DNA of 64,000 nucleotides from an uncultured Lachnospiraceae bacterium (GTDB lineage Bacteria; Bacillota; Clostridia; Lachnospirales; Lachnospiraceae). Shown piece by piece: positions 55,669-64,000 of the stretch. The position numbers and the translations under genes were made by a program. The DNA lies in the NCBI GenBank assembly GCA_902793335.1, contig CADBCZ010000002.1, positions 51,337 to 115,336 on the forward strand, written 5' to 3'. How positions within the stretch are numbered: the first letter of the stretch is position 1; each line of letters starts with the position of its first letter. The notes under the pieces were generated by a model. The model did not search any database. It was not told where the DNA came from and worked only from the letters and a program-made list of their open reading frames with translations.

Positions 55669-55738
55669 ATTAGAGTTGTTTAAGATAGTATAAATATAAT
55701 AATGATTTGAAGGGGTTTGTTTAAATTGGAAAAAAATT

Positions 55739-55891
55739 ATGTTTTATAGTATTATTCTGGTTTTGGGGTGCTTTATAGTAATGTTTTTTTTAGAGCAAGA
55801 TTCAAGATTATCGAATTTAGTATGTAATTTATTTGCTGGTTTTCTTGTTTCATTTATTAATGCATTTATATGCTATTCATATAAAAAATAA
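55739..55891 (+). CDS. Small two-helix membrane protein, 50 aa
   Basis: ATG 55739 gives MFYSIILVLGCFIVMFFLEQ followed by a polar turn and a second helix (NLFAGFLVSFINAFICY), ending SYKK. The ribosome site is weak (GGAAAAA), with GAAGGGG further upstream. The clear helix-turn-helix hydrophobic pattern argues for a real gene. It is just downstream of the YobI-like NTPase and could be a membrane partner or toxin-like peptide. Confidence 0.5.
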   Translation: MFYSIILVLGCFIVMFFLEQDSRLSNLVCNLFAGFLVSFINAFICYSYKK

Positions 55892-55960
55892 TATAACCAA
55901 TTAAATTAAATAAGTTTAAATGAGTATCTGTTTTAATATTTATAAGTATTAGGATATGCT

Positions 55961-56620
55961 ATGATAGAAGTAAATACAAAAACAACACCCAAAATTAAAT
56001 TTCAATCAGAACATAGAATTGAACAAATGCAATCGGGTCACATTTATATGAAAGAATTGGAATACTTTCGTAGATTAGAGATGGATAAAGGTGACTTTGA
56101 TGCGGGAGATATGGCGGAGGCAATTCCGTTTTCAACAGCATATGAAACACCTTCTGGAATTCCATGTACATTACGCATTATGGACGATACAAAATCTAAT
56201 TATGTAATGTGCTTGATGGAACCTACATTTAATAATGGCGAGTGCATTTTTACTGATGTTCAAAAATATAAATTTGGTGAATGGGGAGAATATGCCTTAA
56301 TAATTACAGATGTTGAGGTGTTGTACAGAAGGATAGAAGACAAGATTATTGAAGATATGAAATTGTTTAAGGATAAGGTATTCTATTACGATGAGACTCA
56401 ACCGGAATCAATCGAGCAAATGGATATGGAGACAAAGGGGTTATATACACTTGCGTTTATGAAAAGGATGAAATATTTATATCAGCAAGAATATCGCTTT
56501 GTTGTACAGAGTGAAATAATAAAGCAAGATAATATAATTTTCGAGATAGGTGATATAAGTGATATATCTATAAAAATAGCAAGTAAGCAATTACTGGAAG
56601 AAGGAATCTTATTGAAATGA
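55961..56620 (+). CDS. Unknown protein, 219 aa
   Basis: Not recognised with certainty. The sequence YMKELEYFRRLE near the start and YLYQQEYRFVVQSE near the end give a faint resemblance to DUF2971-type proteins, which open with a stretch on the state of the reader and close with a Q-x-E-Y-R-F strand. No membrane helix or signal peptide. ATG 55961 follows TAGGATATGCT, a poor ribosome site. It lies between the YobI-like unit and the SOS-like promoter. Confidence 0.55.
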   Translation: MIEVNTKTTPKIKFQSEHRIEQMQSGHIYMKELEYFRRLEMDKGDFDAGDMAEAIPFSTAYETPSGIPCTLRIMDDTKSNYVMCLMEPTFNNGECIFTDVQKYKFGEWGEYALIITDVEVLYRRIEDKIIEDMKLFKDKVFYYDETQPESIEQMDMETKGLYTLAFMKRMKYLYQQEYRFVVQSEIIKQDNIIFEIGDISDISIKIASKQLLEEGILLK

Positions 56621-56678
56621 TATTATATAGAGTCAGAAAACGCCATAGATTTAGAGACTGAATAATTAGTAAATATTA

Positions 56679-56707
56679 TTGACAAACATATGTTCGATTG
56701 GTATAAT
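56679..56707 (+). promoter_or_regulatory. Consensus promoter with LexA-like box in its spacer
   Basis: TTGACA (56679-56684), a 17-base spacer and TATAAT (56702-56707) make a perfect sigma-A promoter. Bases 56683-56696 read CAAACATATGTTCG, one change from the Gram-positive LexA/DinR box CGAACATATGTTCG. A repressor bound there would block RNA polymerase, so the following operon is predicted to be induced by DNA damage. Confidence 0.75.
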
Positions 56708-56774
56708 GGACTGCATAGAATACTTTATAATTATTTTGTGTTAACTATTTGTTATTGTGAAAGAAGGTGTTACT

Positions 56775-57890
56775 ATGCAGTCGTCAATGGATGAACGTAC
56801 TTTTCTTGAATTTTATGAGAATTCACTATTGTGTTATTCGCAGAATTTGCAAAGATTTATTTGTAAAGCATTAGAACAGGAACATCGAATAACATATGAC
56901 CAACAGATGAATTTACAGGATGACCGTAATGTGTTATATTTTGAATCAAAAAATGATTATAAAGATATAATATCTAAGACGTCAACCAATAGAGCATTCA
57001 TTAATTTTTATGAAGCATTTGAATTCAAAAAGTTGTATAAGTATTCTGTTCCATTATTTTTTGAATTTGATAGTGACATGGGAATTAATGATCTTTTTGA
57101 AGATAAACAGGTTATCTTGTTTGACGTAAATGAATATGAATCACAATTTGTTATTGATAGTGCACTGAAGAAAGCAACGCCGTTGGTTTTGCTTGATAAT
57201 GACAAAGCATTTATTAAGTTTGTTATTCAAAAAACATATGTTAAGACTGATACTTATGAGCCGGTTGATTATAGATATCCTATTGTGATATATATAGACT
57301 TAAGCCTTAATATACTTGAGATTAGATATGATTCTTTGAAATTCGGTGGTCAGATTGAAAGTGAACCTTATAGTATGATAGTTAAGGATTGCATTGCTTG
57401 GTTGAAAAATAATTTGCCAATAACATTGTTTTCGTGCGATCATGATGATATAATCTCAATTATTAATGATAAGACCAACACAGATGTACTTATGTATAAG
57501 CAGATGATGGAATTGAACTCGGGTGCTGCTGCTGAGTTGACAGCTTCAGGAGAGAAGGATTCAATACTCCCGTTTATAGGCGAGATAAGAGAGCTGATTG
57601 ATGATAATGAAGACTTGTTTAATGAGTCGGATAATATTAAGCAATTATTATTACAGTATCTTAAGGAAAAAGAAGAAACAGCGAGTTATCCATATATCTA
57701 TGTAAAGTGGATTAAGCCTGTAGTTTCGAAAAGCTATATTGTAAGAATTACATTTGATTATTTCAATAATAAGTATACTCTGTTGCAGCATATAACCGGT
57801 AATTGTACTGATTTAGGAATGGGGCGAATGAATGATGCAATCAAATATCTTTGTGAAAGTAGGTCCTTTGTTAAAGGAGAAACAATTTAA
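56775..57890 (+). CDS. Unknown protein, first gene of the SOS-like operon, 371 aa
   Basis: ATG 56775 has GAAGGTG upstream; a GTG at 56757 is an alternative. The family is not recognised. The sequence is acidic, with mixed helix and strand and no membrane segment. A middle segment (IVIYIDLSLNILEIRYDSLKF, about 175-195) looks like two adjacent strands, and a PYIYVKWIKPVVSKSYIVRI segment (about 310-330) like another sheet. It overlaps the next gene by about 59 bases and is transcribed from the LexA-boxed promoter. It may be the sensor or adaptor for the nuclease two genes down. Confidence 0.7.
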   Translation: MQSSMDERTFLEFYENSLLCYSQNLQRFICKALEQEHRITYDQQMNLQDDRNVLYFESKNDYKDIISKTSTNRAFINFYEAFEFKKLYKYSVPLFFEFDSDMGINDLFEDKQVILFDVNEYESQFVIDSALKKATPLVLLDNDKAFIKFVIQKTYVKTDTYEPVDYRYPIVIYIDLSLNILEIRYDSLKFGGQIESEPYSMIVKDCIAWLKNNLPITLFSCDHDDIISIINDKTNTDVLMYKQMMELNSGAAAELTASGEKDSILPFIGEIRELIDDNEDLFNESDNIKQLLLQYLKEKEETASYPYIYVKWIKPVVSKSYIVRITFDYFNNKYTLLQHITGNCTDLGMGRMNDAIKYLCESRSFVKGETI

Positions 57891-58200
57891 TATTGATGTT
57901 GATTCATTTATCAATCATATGGCTTATTATACATCTGGTAAATTCGTGTATCCTAGTGCAATTCATAGAGAGCTTAAGCTAAGTATTCAGGATGTGTATA
58001 GTATAATGGAACTTTGCGCTGAGCAAGGTCTTTTAGAACAGTATTTACAGATATACTGTCCGAGATGTCAGAGATTTGTAGGTAGTGATAATATATATAA
58101 GACCGCATTGGAAATACCGGAAATCGTGAATTGTGTACATTGCGATGAGGAGATTAATAATCCATTACAGCATGCAGTTGTAATTTATAAGGTATTATAG
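57832..58200 (+). CDS. Winged-helix-like zinc-ribbon protein, 122 aa
   Basis: Overlaps the upstream gene by 59 bases in another frame; two ATGs (57832, 57835) are possible, as is GTG 57856. The N-terminal part (VDSFINHMAYYTSGKFVYPSA then IHRELKLSIQDVYSIMEL) looks like a winged helix. The C-terminal part has CPRC and CVHC about 25 residues apart, a zinc ribbon. Its stop is followed directly by the ATG of the nuclease gene. The tight overlaps on both sides argue for one functional unit. A DNA- or RNA-binding adaptor role is inferred. Confidence 0.7.
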   Translation: MMQSNIFVKVGPLLKEKQFNIDVDSFINHMAYYTSGKFVYPSAIHRELKLSIQDVYSIMELCAEQGLLEQYLQIYCPRCQRFVGSDNIYKTALEIPEIVNCVHCDEEINNPLQHAVVIYKVL

Positions 58201-58917
58201 ATGAAAAAAGATGAAAAAAATGAAAGCTTTACAAAGATTGATGAATTGCTTGATAATGGAGGGTACACACTCGCAGATTATATAGAATATTATGGACAAC
58301 GTAAATCAAAGTTATTAATGATGAATGATGACAGTTATAACTTGTTCTGTAATCTATATTCTGATTTGTTGAGCAATAAATATGGTCAAGATGAAAAAGG
58401 TGCCAGATTAGAAGAATTGACTGCATTATTATTTAGTAAAAGTGTTAGAAATGTTTTTAATGTTTATAGAAATTGCAGGACTAGCACTAACGAGATAGAT
58501 TTGGTAATAAGTTGGACAGAGAATGCAAGACTGTCAGGTATTAATAATATATATCCTTGTTTTGGAGATTATTTCTTGTGTGAATGCAAGAATTATAAAG
58601 AACCAGTTACAGTTACATATATTGGTAAGTTTTGTTCGCTTATGTCTGTATCCGATATTAATTTAGGAATAATGATATCTTGGGAAGGAATATCGGGAAG
58701 AGGTAAATGGGATGCATCAAAAGGACTTATCAAGAAGGTTGCATTGCGTGAGAACAGATATATAATTGTAATTGATAAAGATGACTTGAAACAAATTTTT
58801 GAAAAGCAAACTAATATTTTTTCTTTAATATATGATAAATATTTAGCACTAAAGAATGATATTGATTACAGTAAATATATTAAAAAACATGGTGCACAAG
58901 ATATAATTAGATTATAA
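58201..58917 (+). CDS. PD-(D/E)XK nuclease, Mrr-like
   Basis: 238 residues, starting immediately after the zinc-ribbon gene stop. The nuclease core shows a helix Glu in RLEELTALLFSKS (about 69-81), NEIDLVISW with the catalytic Asp (about 98-106), and FLCECKNYK with the E-x-K strand (about 125-133), the order found in Mrr/HJR-type restriction-like endonucleases. The C-terminal half (IMISWEGISGRGKWDASKGL) follows the Mrr pattern of substrate-facing helices. As last gene of the SOS-like operon it is the likely effector, cutting DNA. A strong terminator follows. Confidence 0.82.
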   Translation: MKKDEKNESFTKIDELLDNGGYTLADYIEYYGQRKSKLLMMNDDSYNLFCNLYSDLLSNKYGQDEKGARLEELTALLFSKSVRNVFNVYRNCRTSTNEIDLVISWTENARLSGINNIYPCFGDYFLCECKNYKEPVTVTYIGKFCSLMSVSDINLGIMISWEGISGRGKWDASKGLIKKVALRENRYIIVIDKDDLKQIFEKQTNIFSLIYDKYLALKNDIDYSKYIKKHGAQDIIRL

Positions 58918-58962
58918 AGAATCAATACCTTTTCTAATGAACACATAGGATTGAAAGGTTAT

Positions 58963-59000
58963 AAAAATGTCAGAACATAATTTTATGTTCTGACATTTTT
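58963..59000 (+). terminator. Strong terminator closing the SOS-like operon
   Basis: AAAAATGTCAGAACATAA and its exact complement (18-bp arms, loop of 2 or more) end in TTTTT, 45 bases after the nuclease stop. Confidence 0.88.
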
Positions 59001-59096
59001 GAATAGAAATAAGAGAACGTAGATGCAATGTTATAATCATAAATAGTATATTTATGCTGTATTTTAATTGTAAAAAATATTATGGGAGATGAATAA

Positions 59097-59831
59097 ATGA
59101 CACACTACAATTGTCTTATAGTTGATGACGAGATAGAACTTGCAAAGATGACTTGTGAATATTTTCAGATGTTTGATATCACATCGGTATATGTCGATAA
59201 CGGAGATGAAGCGATATCATTTATTGAAGAAAATGATGTTGATCTAGTGCTGTTAGATATTAATCTGGGAGATAAATCAGGCTTTGATGTATGCAGAAAG
59301 ATAAGAGAGGATAAACAGATACCGATACTTTTTATCAGTGCAAGACAGAGTGATGATGATGTTTTGATTGCCCTGTCGATCGGTGGGGATGACTATGTGA
59401 AGAAACCATACAATCTGTCTGTTTTGCTTGCAAAGGTCAAGGTTAATCTTAAGCGTATTGAACAGATGAAACAGGCTGAGGCATCGGGCTTGCAGATGAC
59501 ACAAGCTGAAGATAATTCTGAGACTGGTGGTTTGGATACACCTTCATCGGATGTTATAAAACTGGATCCTGCAACTATGTCTGTTATTTTACAGAATGAA
59601 AAGATTTCGCTTAAAGCTAAAGAGTATGCACTTTTGCAGTGCTTGTATGAACATAAAAATACTATCGTCACAAAAGAGACTTTGTTTGATGAGGTGTGGG
59701 GAGATGCGTTTTTCTCAGACGGGACTCTCAATGTACATATACGCAAGTTAAGAGAGAAGTTAGAGAATAATCCAAACGAGCCAAAACTTATCAAGACAAT
59801 ATGGGGGACGGGATATATACTGGAGGTGTGA
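59097..59831 (+). CDS. OmpR-family response regulator
   Basis: 244 residues. The receiver has CLIVDDE, LLDINLGD with the phospho-acceptor Asp, FISAR and DDYVKKPYNL. A linker of about 30 residues (KQAEASGLQMTQAEDNSETG) is longer than usual and Gln/Glu/Ser-rich. The winged helix ends KTIWGTGYILEV. GGGAGATGA precedes the ATG. The cognate kinase gene begins 75 bases later but carries an internal TAG, so the regulator may be without its normal partner. Confidence 0.9.
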   Translation: MTHYNCLIVDDEIELAKMTCEYFQMFDITSVYVDNGDEAISFIEENDVDLVLLDINLGDKSGFDVCRKIREDKQIPILFISARQSDDDVLIALSIGGDDYVKKPYNLSVLLAKVKVNLKRIEQMKQAEASGLQMTQAEDNSETGGLDTPSSDVIKLDPATMSVILQNEKISLKAKEYALLQCLYEHKNTIVTKETLFDEVWGDAFFSDGTLNVHIRKLREKLENNPNEPKLIKTIWGTGYILEV

Positions 59832-59906
59832 GAAAAGGATAAAGTAAACGACAGATAAACAGTTACTGCAAATCATATATAATTATTAAAAAGGTAATGT
59901 AATTTT

Positions 59907-61226
59907 ATGAAGATTAAATGGATAGCGATAATTTATACCATTATAATGTTGTTTATGTTAAAGCTCATGAACGGTTCATTTGGACAGGAAAACTTTTCAC
60001 GCCGTGATATGGTGTATTATAACGATATAATTGAACAGATTAAAACAGCATTTAATGAAGGAATGCCAATTGAGGATATTGAGAAGAAGTATAAATGTGA
60101 AATTGTCTTAGAAAGTGATTCTGACTATATGGCAAGGCTTTTCAACTATTATGCTGATTACGGTTTGGTTATGGACTTTGATGAAGAGAATGTGTCAGGT
60201 AAGATATGTCTGTCATCAGAACAAAGTGCATTTTCTATAGCCAGAGATAATGTGCGTCTGAATATTATATATGCCTGGGGAGCTTTGCTTGTAGCCGGGT
60301 ATGTTTTGATCTGTGTGATATATTATTATTATATAAGACCATTTCACGAACTACAGCGTTTTTCGACTGAGATTGCAAAGGGTAATCTTGATGCTTTCCT
60401 GCCAATACATAAAACTAATATTTTTGGAGCATTTACAGAGAGCTTTGATGTTATGAGAGAGGAGCTGGCTTCGTCAAGAATTCGCGAGGCAAAAGCCGAG
60501 AAAAGCAAGAAGGAGCTGGTAGCTCAGTTGTCACATGATATCAAAACACCGGTTGCAACGATCAAAGCGACCTGTGAAGTGCTTGAGTTGCAGGAAAAAA
60601 AGAGAATCGATGAGAACATATCTGATAAAGAGAAAATACGGATAGAGAGCTCGCTTGAAAAGATTGGATATATAACAAGTAAGGCTGATACAATCGACGA
60701 GCTGATCAACAATATGTTTTAGGCCACTCTTGAAGAACTTAACGAGCTTGAGGTTAAGCCGGTAGAGACTGATTCAAGAGTTATTTCGGATTTTTTCAAT
60801 GAGCTGTCAGCATTTAGGAATATTGTTATAGAGAATGAACTGCCGGAGTGTCTGGTTTATATGGATAAGCTGAGAATGGAGCAGGTTATCGGTAACATAA
60901 TCGGTAACTCAGCAAAGTATGCGGGAACCGATATTAGTGTAACATACAAAGACGGATATGAGATAGACAGTCGTACAAAAGAGAAGTTTGTGTGTATAGT
61001 GATAAGGGATTATGGTAATGGTATTCCTGATGAGGAAATATATAACGTTACAGAGAAATTTTACCGTGGTCAAAATGCTACTGGTAAGCAAGGCTCGGGA
61101 CTTGGCTTATATCTTGCAAAACATTTTATGGAGATGCAGATGGGTGGATTTGAATGTTACAATCATAAATCTGTTGATGGTGAGAATGATGGATTTGTGT
61201 CGGAATTATACCTTAAGAAGGTCTGA
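59907..61226 (+). pseudogene. Sensor histidine kinase split by an in-frame TAG
   Basis: One 439-codon frame has a TAG at 60720-60722. The first part has two membrane helices (about 3-17 and 114-134), an external domain of about 95 residues, a HAMP-like stretch (FHELQRFSTEIAKGNLDAFL), and the DHp His in LSHDIKTPVATIKAT. The stop falls in NNMF-stop-ATLEELNELEV, the linker to the ATPase domain. The second part has the N box (IIGNSAKYAG), RDYGNGIP and GSGLGLYLAK. No start with a ribosome site serves the second part, so without read-through the DHp and ATPase halves are not joined. There is no other lesion, so the mutation looks recent. Confidence 0.88.
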
Positions 61227-61388
61227 CATCACTATGAAAGTTAAATAATCAAGATTGAAGAGATTAAACTGGAATTTATGTTTTAATTTGGTTGACATAA
61301 TGACGTTGAATTGAAAAATATTTCGTAATAATAAATAAAAATATAAGCAAATTAAACGAAGATTTACTGCAAAATTAACAAAATACCA

Positions 61389-61417
61389 TTGTAATTTCAT
61401 AGGGGATGCGGTATAAT
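61389..61417 (+). promoter_or_regulatory. Promoter of the OPT transporter gene
   Basis: TTGTAA (61389-61394), a 17-base spacer and TATAAT (61412-61417) lie 30 bases before ATG 61448. Confidence 0.7.
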
Positions 61418-61447
61418 ATCGAACATTGTGTGTATAAGGAGGAGAAA

Positions 61448-63361
61448 ATGAACGAGAAACAAAACACAAACGAAACATTTAAACCGTATGTTCCGGCAGA
61501 AAAGATTACACCGGAATTTACAGTAACATCGATAATCATGGGTATTTTGCTCGCAATTATTTTTGGTGCAGCCAATGCTTATCTGGGTGTTAAAGTTGGT
61601 ATGACCGTATCAGCTTCTATTCCTGCAGCAGTTATCTCAATGGGTGTGATCAGAGTTATCATGCGTAAAGATTCTGTTCTTGAGAGTAACATGGTCCAGA
61701 CCATAGGTTCTGCAGGTGAGTCACTTGCAGCGGGAGCTGTTTTTACGATGCCTTGTCTTTTTTTGTGGGCAAAAGAGGGTGTAACTGATGCGCCAAGTAT
61801 GGTAACTATTTCACTTATTGCTTTATGCGGAGGACTTCTTGGAGTTTTATTCATGGTTCCGCTTCGTAATGCGCTTATAGTTAAGGAACACGGAATCCTT
61901 CCTTATCCTGAGGGAACAGCATGTGCCGAGGTTCTTCTTGCAGGTGAAGAGGGTGGTGCAAGTGCGAAGACTGTATTTGTCGGAATGGGACTTTCAGCAC
62001 TTTTTAAGTTCGTTGTTGATGGACTTCAGGTTGTACCTGGTGTTATAACAGCACCTATCAAAGCATTAAAGACCGAGCTTTCAGCTGAGGTTTATCCGGC
62101 TCTTATCAGTGTTGGATATATCTGTGGAGCAAAGATTTCTTCATATATGTTTGCCGGTGGTATTCTTGGATGGTTTGTACTTATCCCTGCAATTGTGATT
62201 TTTGGTGGAGAAACAATTTTATATCCCGGAGATGTTCCGATTGCTGAAATGTATGCAACAGCTGGCGCAGCAGCAATCTGGAGTAAGTATATAAGGTATA
62301 TCGGAGCAGGTATGGTTGCAGCCGGTGGTATTATAAGTCTTGTTAAATCGATGCCTCTTATTGTTAAAACATTTGTTGAAGCAATTAAAGGTTTAAAGGG
62401 TGGAAATGGCAGCACAACTAAGAGAACAGAGCAGGATATCGATATGCGTCTTGTTGGTGCCGGAGTTGCATTAATTGTAGTCCTTATCTGGTTACTTCCA
62501 CAGATACCGGTATCATTCGTTGGTGCAGTTCTTATCGTGCTATTCGGTTTCTTCTTTGGTGCGGTATCTTCAAGAATGGTTGGTCTTGTAGGTAGCAGTA
62601 ATAATCCTGTTTCAGGAATGGCTATCGCAACCTTAATATTCTCAACACTTTGTTTAAAGGCTACAGGAGATGTCGGTGCGCACGGAATGGTTGGTGCTAT
62701 CGCCATCGGTTCAATCATCTGTATCATTGCTGCTATGGCAGGTGATACTTCACAGGATTTAAAGACCGGTTTTATTCTTGGTGCTACACCTAAGAAGCAG
62801 CAGATTGGAGAGCTTATCGGTGCTGTTATCTCAGCATTTACAATCGGTGGAGTTCTTAGACTTCTCGATTCAGCAGGTGGATTCGGAACCAAGGAGTTTG
62901 CAGCTCCACAGGCAACACTTATGAAGATGATAGTAGAGGGGGTTATGGACGGTAATCTTCCGTGGGCACTAGTATTCATCGGAATTTTTGCTGCAGTTGT
63001 TGTTGAGATACTTGGTATTCCTGTTCTTCCCGTTGCAATCGGTTTGTATCTTCCGTTAGAGCTTAGCTCAACAATTATGATCGGTGGTATAATAAGACAT
63101 TTTGCTGACAGGAAGAACAAGGAATCAGAGGCAGGTCAAGGTGTATTATTCTGTTCAGGAATGATTGCAGGTGAAGGACTTGTAGGAATTCTTCTGGCTA
63201 TTCTTGCAGTAGTCAATGTTGCGGATAAGGTGAATCTTTCAGGCGTTCTTAATACAGGAACAGTTGGTGCAATTGTTTTGATGGCACTCATGATTTTCTT
63301 TGTGGTTAAGTTTGCAAATTCAGATGCCGGAAAGGCATCTAAGAAGGCTGCTAAGAAATAA
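61448..63361 (+). CDS. OPT-family oligopeptide transporter
   Basis: 637 residues from ATG 61448 (AAGGAGGAG upstream). At least 14 hydrophobic helices span the protein. Family markers include FGAANAYLGVKVGMTVSASI near the N-terminus, NMVQTIGSAGESLAAGAVFT, PYPEGTACAEVL, and GSSNNPVSGMAIATL in the middle. OPT proteins are proton-coupled importers of peptides or metal-chelate compounds. A PqqD-like gene follows 56 bases later, a pairing that recurs in Clostridia as far as I recall. Confidence 0.92.
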   Translation: MNEKQNTNETFKPYVPAEKITPEFTVTSIIMGILLAIIFGAANAYLGVKVGMTVSASIPAAVISMGVIRVIMRKDSVLESNMVQTIGSAGESLAAGAVFTMPCLFLWAKEGVTDAPSMVTISLIALCGGLLGVLFMVPLRNALIVKEHGILPYPEGTACAEVLLAGEEGGASAKTVFVGMGLSALFKFVVDGLQVVPGVITAPIKALKTELSAEVYPALISVGYICGAKISSYMFAGGILGWFVLIPAIVIFGGETILYPGDVPIAEMYATAGAAAIWSKYIRYIGAGMVAAGGIISLVKSMPLIVKTFVEAIKGLKGGNGSTTKRTEQDIDMRLVGAGVALIVVLIWLLPQIPVSFVGAVLIVLFGFFFGAVSSRMVGLVGSSNNPVSGMAIATLIFSTLCLKATGDVGAHGMVGAIAIGSIICIIAAMAGDTSQDLKTGFILGATPKKQQIGELIGAVISAFTIGGVLRLLDSAGGFGTKEFAAPQATLMKMIVEGVMDGNLPWALVFIGIFAAVVVEILGIPVLPVAIGLYLPLELSSTIMIGGIIRHFADRKNKESEAGQGVLFCSGMIAGEGLVGILLAILAVVNVADKVNLSGVLNTGTVGAIVLMALMIFFVVKFANSDAGKASKKAAKK

Positions 63362-63417
63362 ATGTAGCTGTTTTGGGCAGTTGTCTGTTGTATAGGATTT
63401 GAATTGGAGAATGTGTG

Positions 63418-63777
63418 ATGAAATCAAAGAAGAAAGATGCTTTATCTAAGAACTATCTTGATTATATTCCACAGAAAGTGGAAGAATATAAGTGGGAGCA
63501 GGACGAAGAAGGTAATGTAACTATATTTGTTGAGAACAAAGGTGCATTTAACAGAATAGCACAGAAGTTTTTTAAAAAACCAAAGGAGTCACAGATTCAC
63601 CTTCAGGGAATAGGCAATTTTATCTGGCCGCTCATAGATGGCAAAATAAGTATATATGAAATGGGAGTCAAAGTTAAGGAACGTTACGGTGAAGAGGCCG
63701 AGCCTTTATATGAAAGACTTTCGGAGTATATACGAATCCTGGAACAGTATGGGTTTGTAACGTTGAAGCAACAATGA
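63418..63777 (+). CDS. PqqD-like peptide chaperone protein
   Basis: 119 residues from ATG 63418; a GTG at 63415 is an alternative (TTGGAGAATGTG upstream). The PqqD/RRE fold is recognisable in IGNFIWPLIDGKISIYEMGV, where the helix holds the typical W-x-L-I-D-G sequence, and LYERLSEYIRILEQYGFVTL at the C-terminus. PqqD-type domains bind leader peptides, but no radical-SAM enzyme or precursor peptide is in the window. It may work with the adjacent OPT transporter. Confidence 0.82.
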   Translation: MKSKKKDALSKNYLDYIPQKVEEYKWEQDEEGNVTIFVENKGAFNRIAQKFFKKPKESQIHLQGIGNFIWPLIDGKISIYEMGVKVKERYGEEAEPLYERLSEYIRILEQYGFVTLKQQ

Positions 63778-63801
63778 TCATAGAAAAATAACAGAAGTTT
63801 T

Positions 63802-63835
63802 AGGGAGAGTGACATTTGTCACTTTCCCTTTTTTT
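63802..63835 (+). terminator. Terminator after the OPT/PqqD genes
   Basis: A 13-bp stem (AGGGAGAGTGACA with TGTCACTTTCCCT, one G-T pair) is followed by a run of T. From 63836 to the window end no gene is seen. Confidence 0.85.
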
Positions 63836-64000
63836 AATTTAATGACATATGACACTATCATTATTATGGTTCCGGATATATAATAAGGCCATAAGATAAC
63901 ATAGGTGATTGCGAAACTCTATGAATTGTGAATTGCGTTGTGCATGTTATACAAATTCCATAAGCACGGTGCTTTCGAGCCGCCGGTACTTAACGAATGC

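Noticed and set aside
62092-63120. 342-codon minus-strand frame opposite the OPT transporter
   Set aside because: It is Pro/Ile/Thr-rich, lacks a ribosome site, and mirrors the codon pattern of the clear transporter gene on the other strand.

Overview
The window is AT-rich bacterial DNA, most likely from an anaerobic gut or rumen Clostridia (Lachnospiraceae-like). The reasons are a GH5 cellulase with an Ig-like domain, a three-subunit electron-bifurcating [FeFe] hydrogenase, a Bce-type peptide-resistance module, strong AGGAGG ribosome binding sites and Gram-positive TTGACA/TATAAT promoters. The assignment rests on gene content only.

Layout. 1-5775: the C-terminal part of a GH5 cellulase, then a Bce-type response regulator, histidine kinase and ABC transporter with a near-ideal BceR-type operator. 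5776-9735: a junction zone with a phage-like gene remnant, two unknown genes, a truncated tyrosine integrase and a Ser/Thr kinase. 9736-36792: a large accretion zone. The 5' end of a low-molecular-weight protein tyrosine phosphatase gene occurs as truncated copies at 9921, 10077, 25850, 31436 and 34522 and as the intact gene at 36319. I read these as attachment-site scars of elements that inserted one after another into the codons of the phosphatase P-loop. The cargo between scars is mostly defence: a LlaJI-like restriction system (XRE, two m5C methyltransferases, McrB-like, McrC-like), NYN, flavin reductase and PLD genes, a MazF-like toxin, a NACHT ATPase, an AbiL-like pair, a DUF4143 ATPase, a KAP NTPase with a zinc-ribbon partner, a decayed AbiE-like pair and a decayed DUF3800 gene.

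36793-45681 is ordinary chromosome: a VanR/VanS-like system with a VanY-like carboxypeptidase, the hydCBA hydrogenase operon, a PAP2 phosphatase and MazG. 45735-58917 is a second defence block: type I restriction (hsdR, hsdM, hsdS), a YobI-like membrane NTPase, a small membrane protein, an unknown gene, and a three-gene operon (unknown 371-aa protein, zinc-ribbon protein, PD-(D/E)XK nuclease) whose promoter carries a LexA-like box between -35 and -10. 59097-63777 holds another two-component system, with its kinase split by an in-frame TAG, then an OPT oligopeptide transporter and a PqqD-like protein.

The two observations most worth following are the serial-integration array at the phosphatase gene and the apparently SOS-controlled three-gene nuclease operon at 56775-58917. 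Four otherwise intact reading-frame interruptions in three genes (three TAG, one TAA) are also notable.
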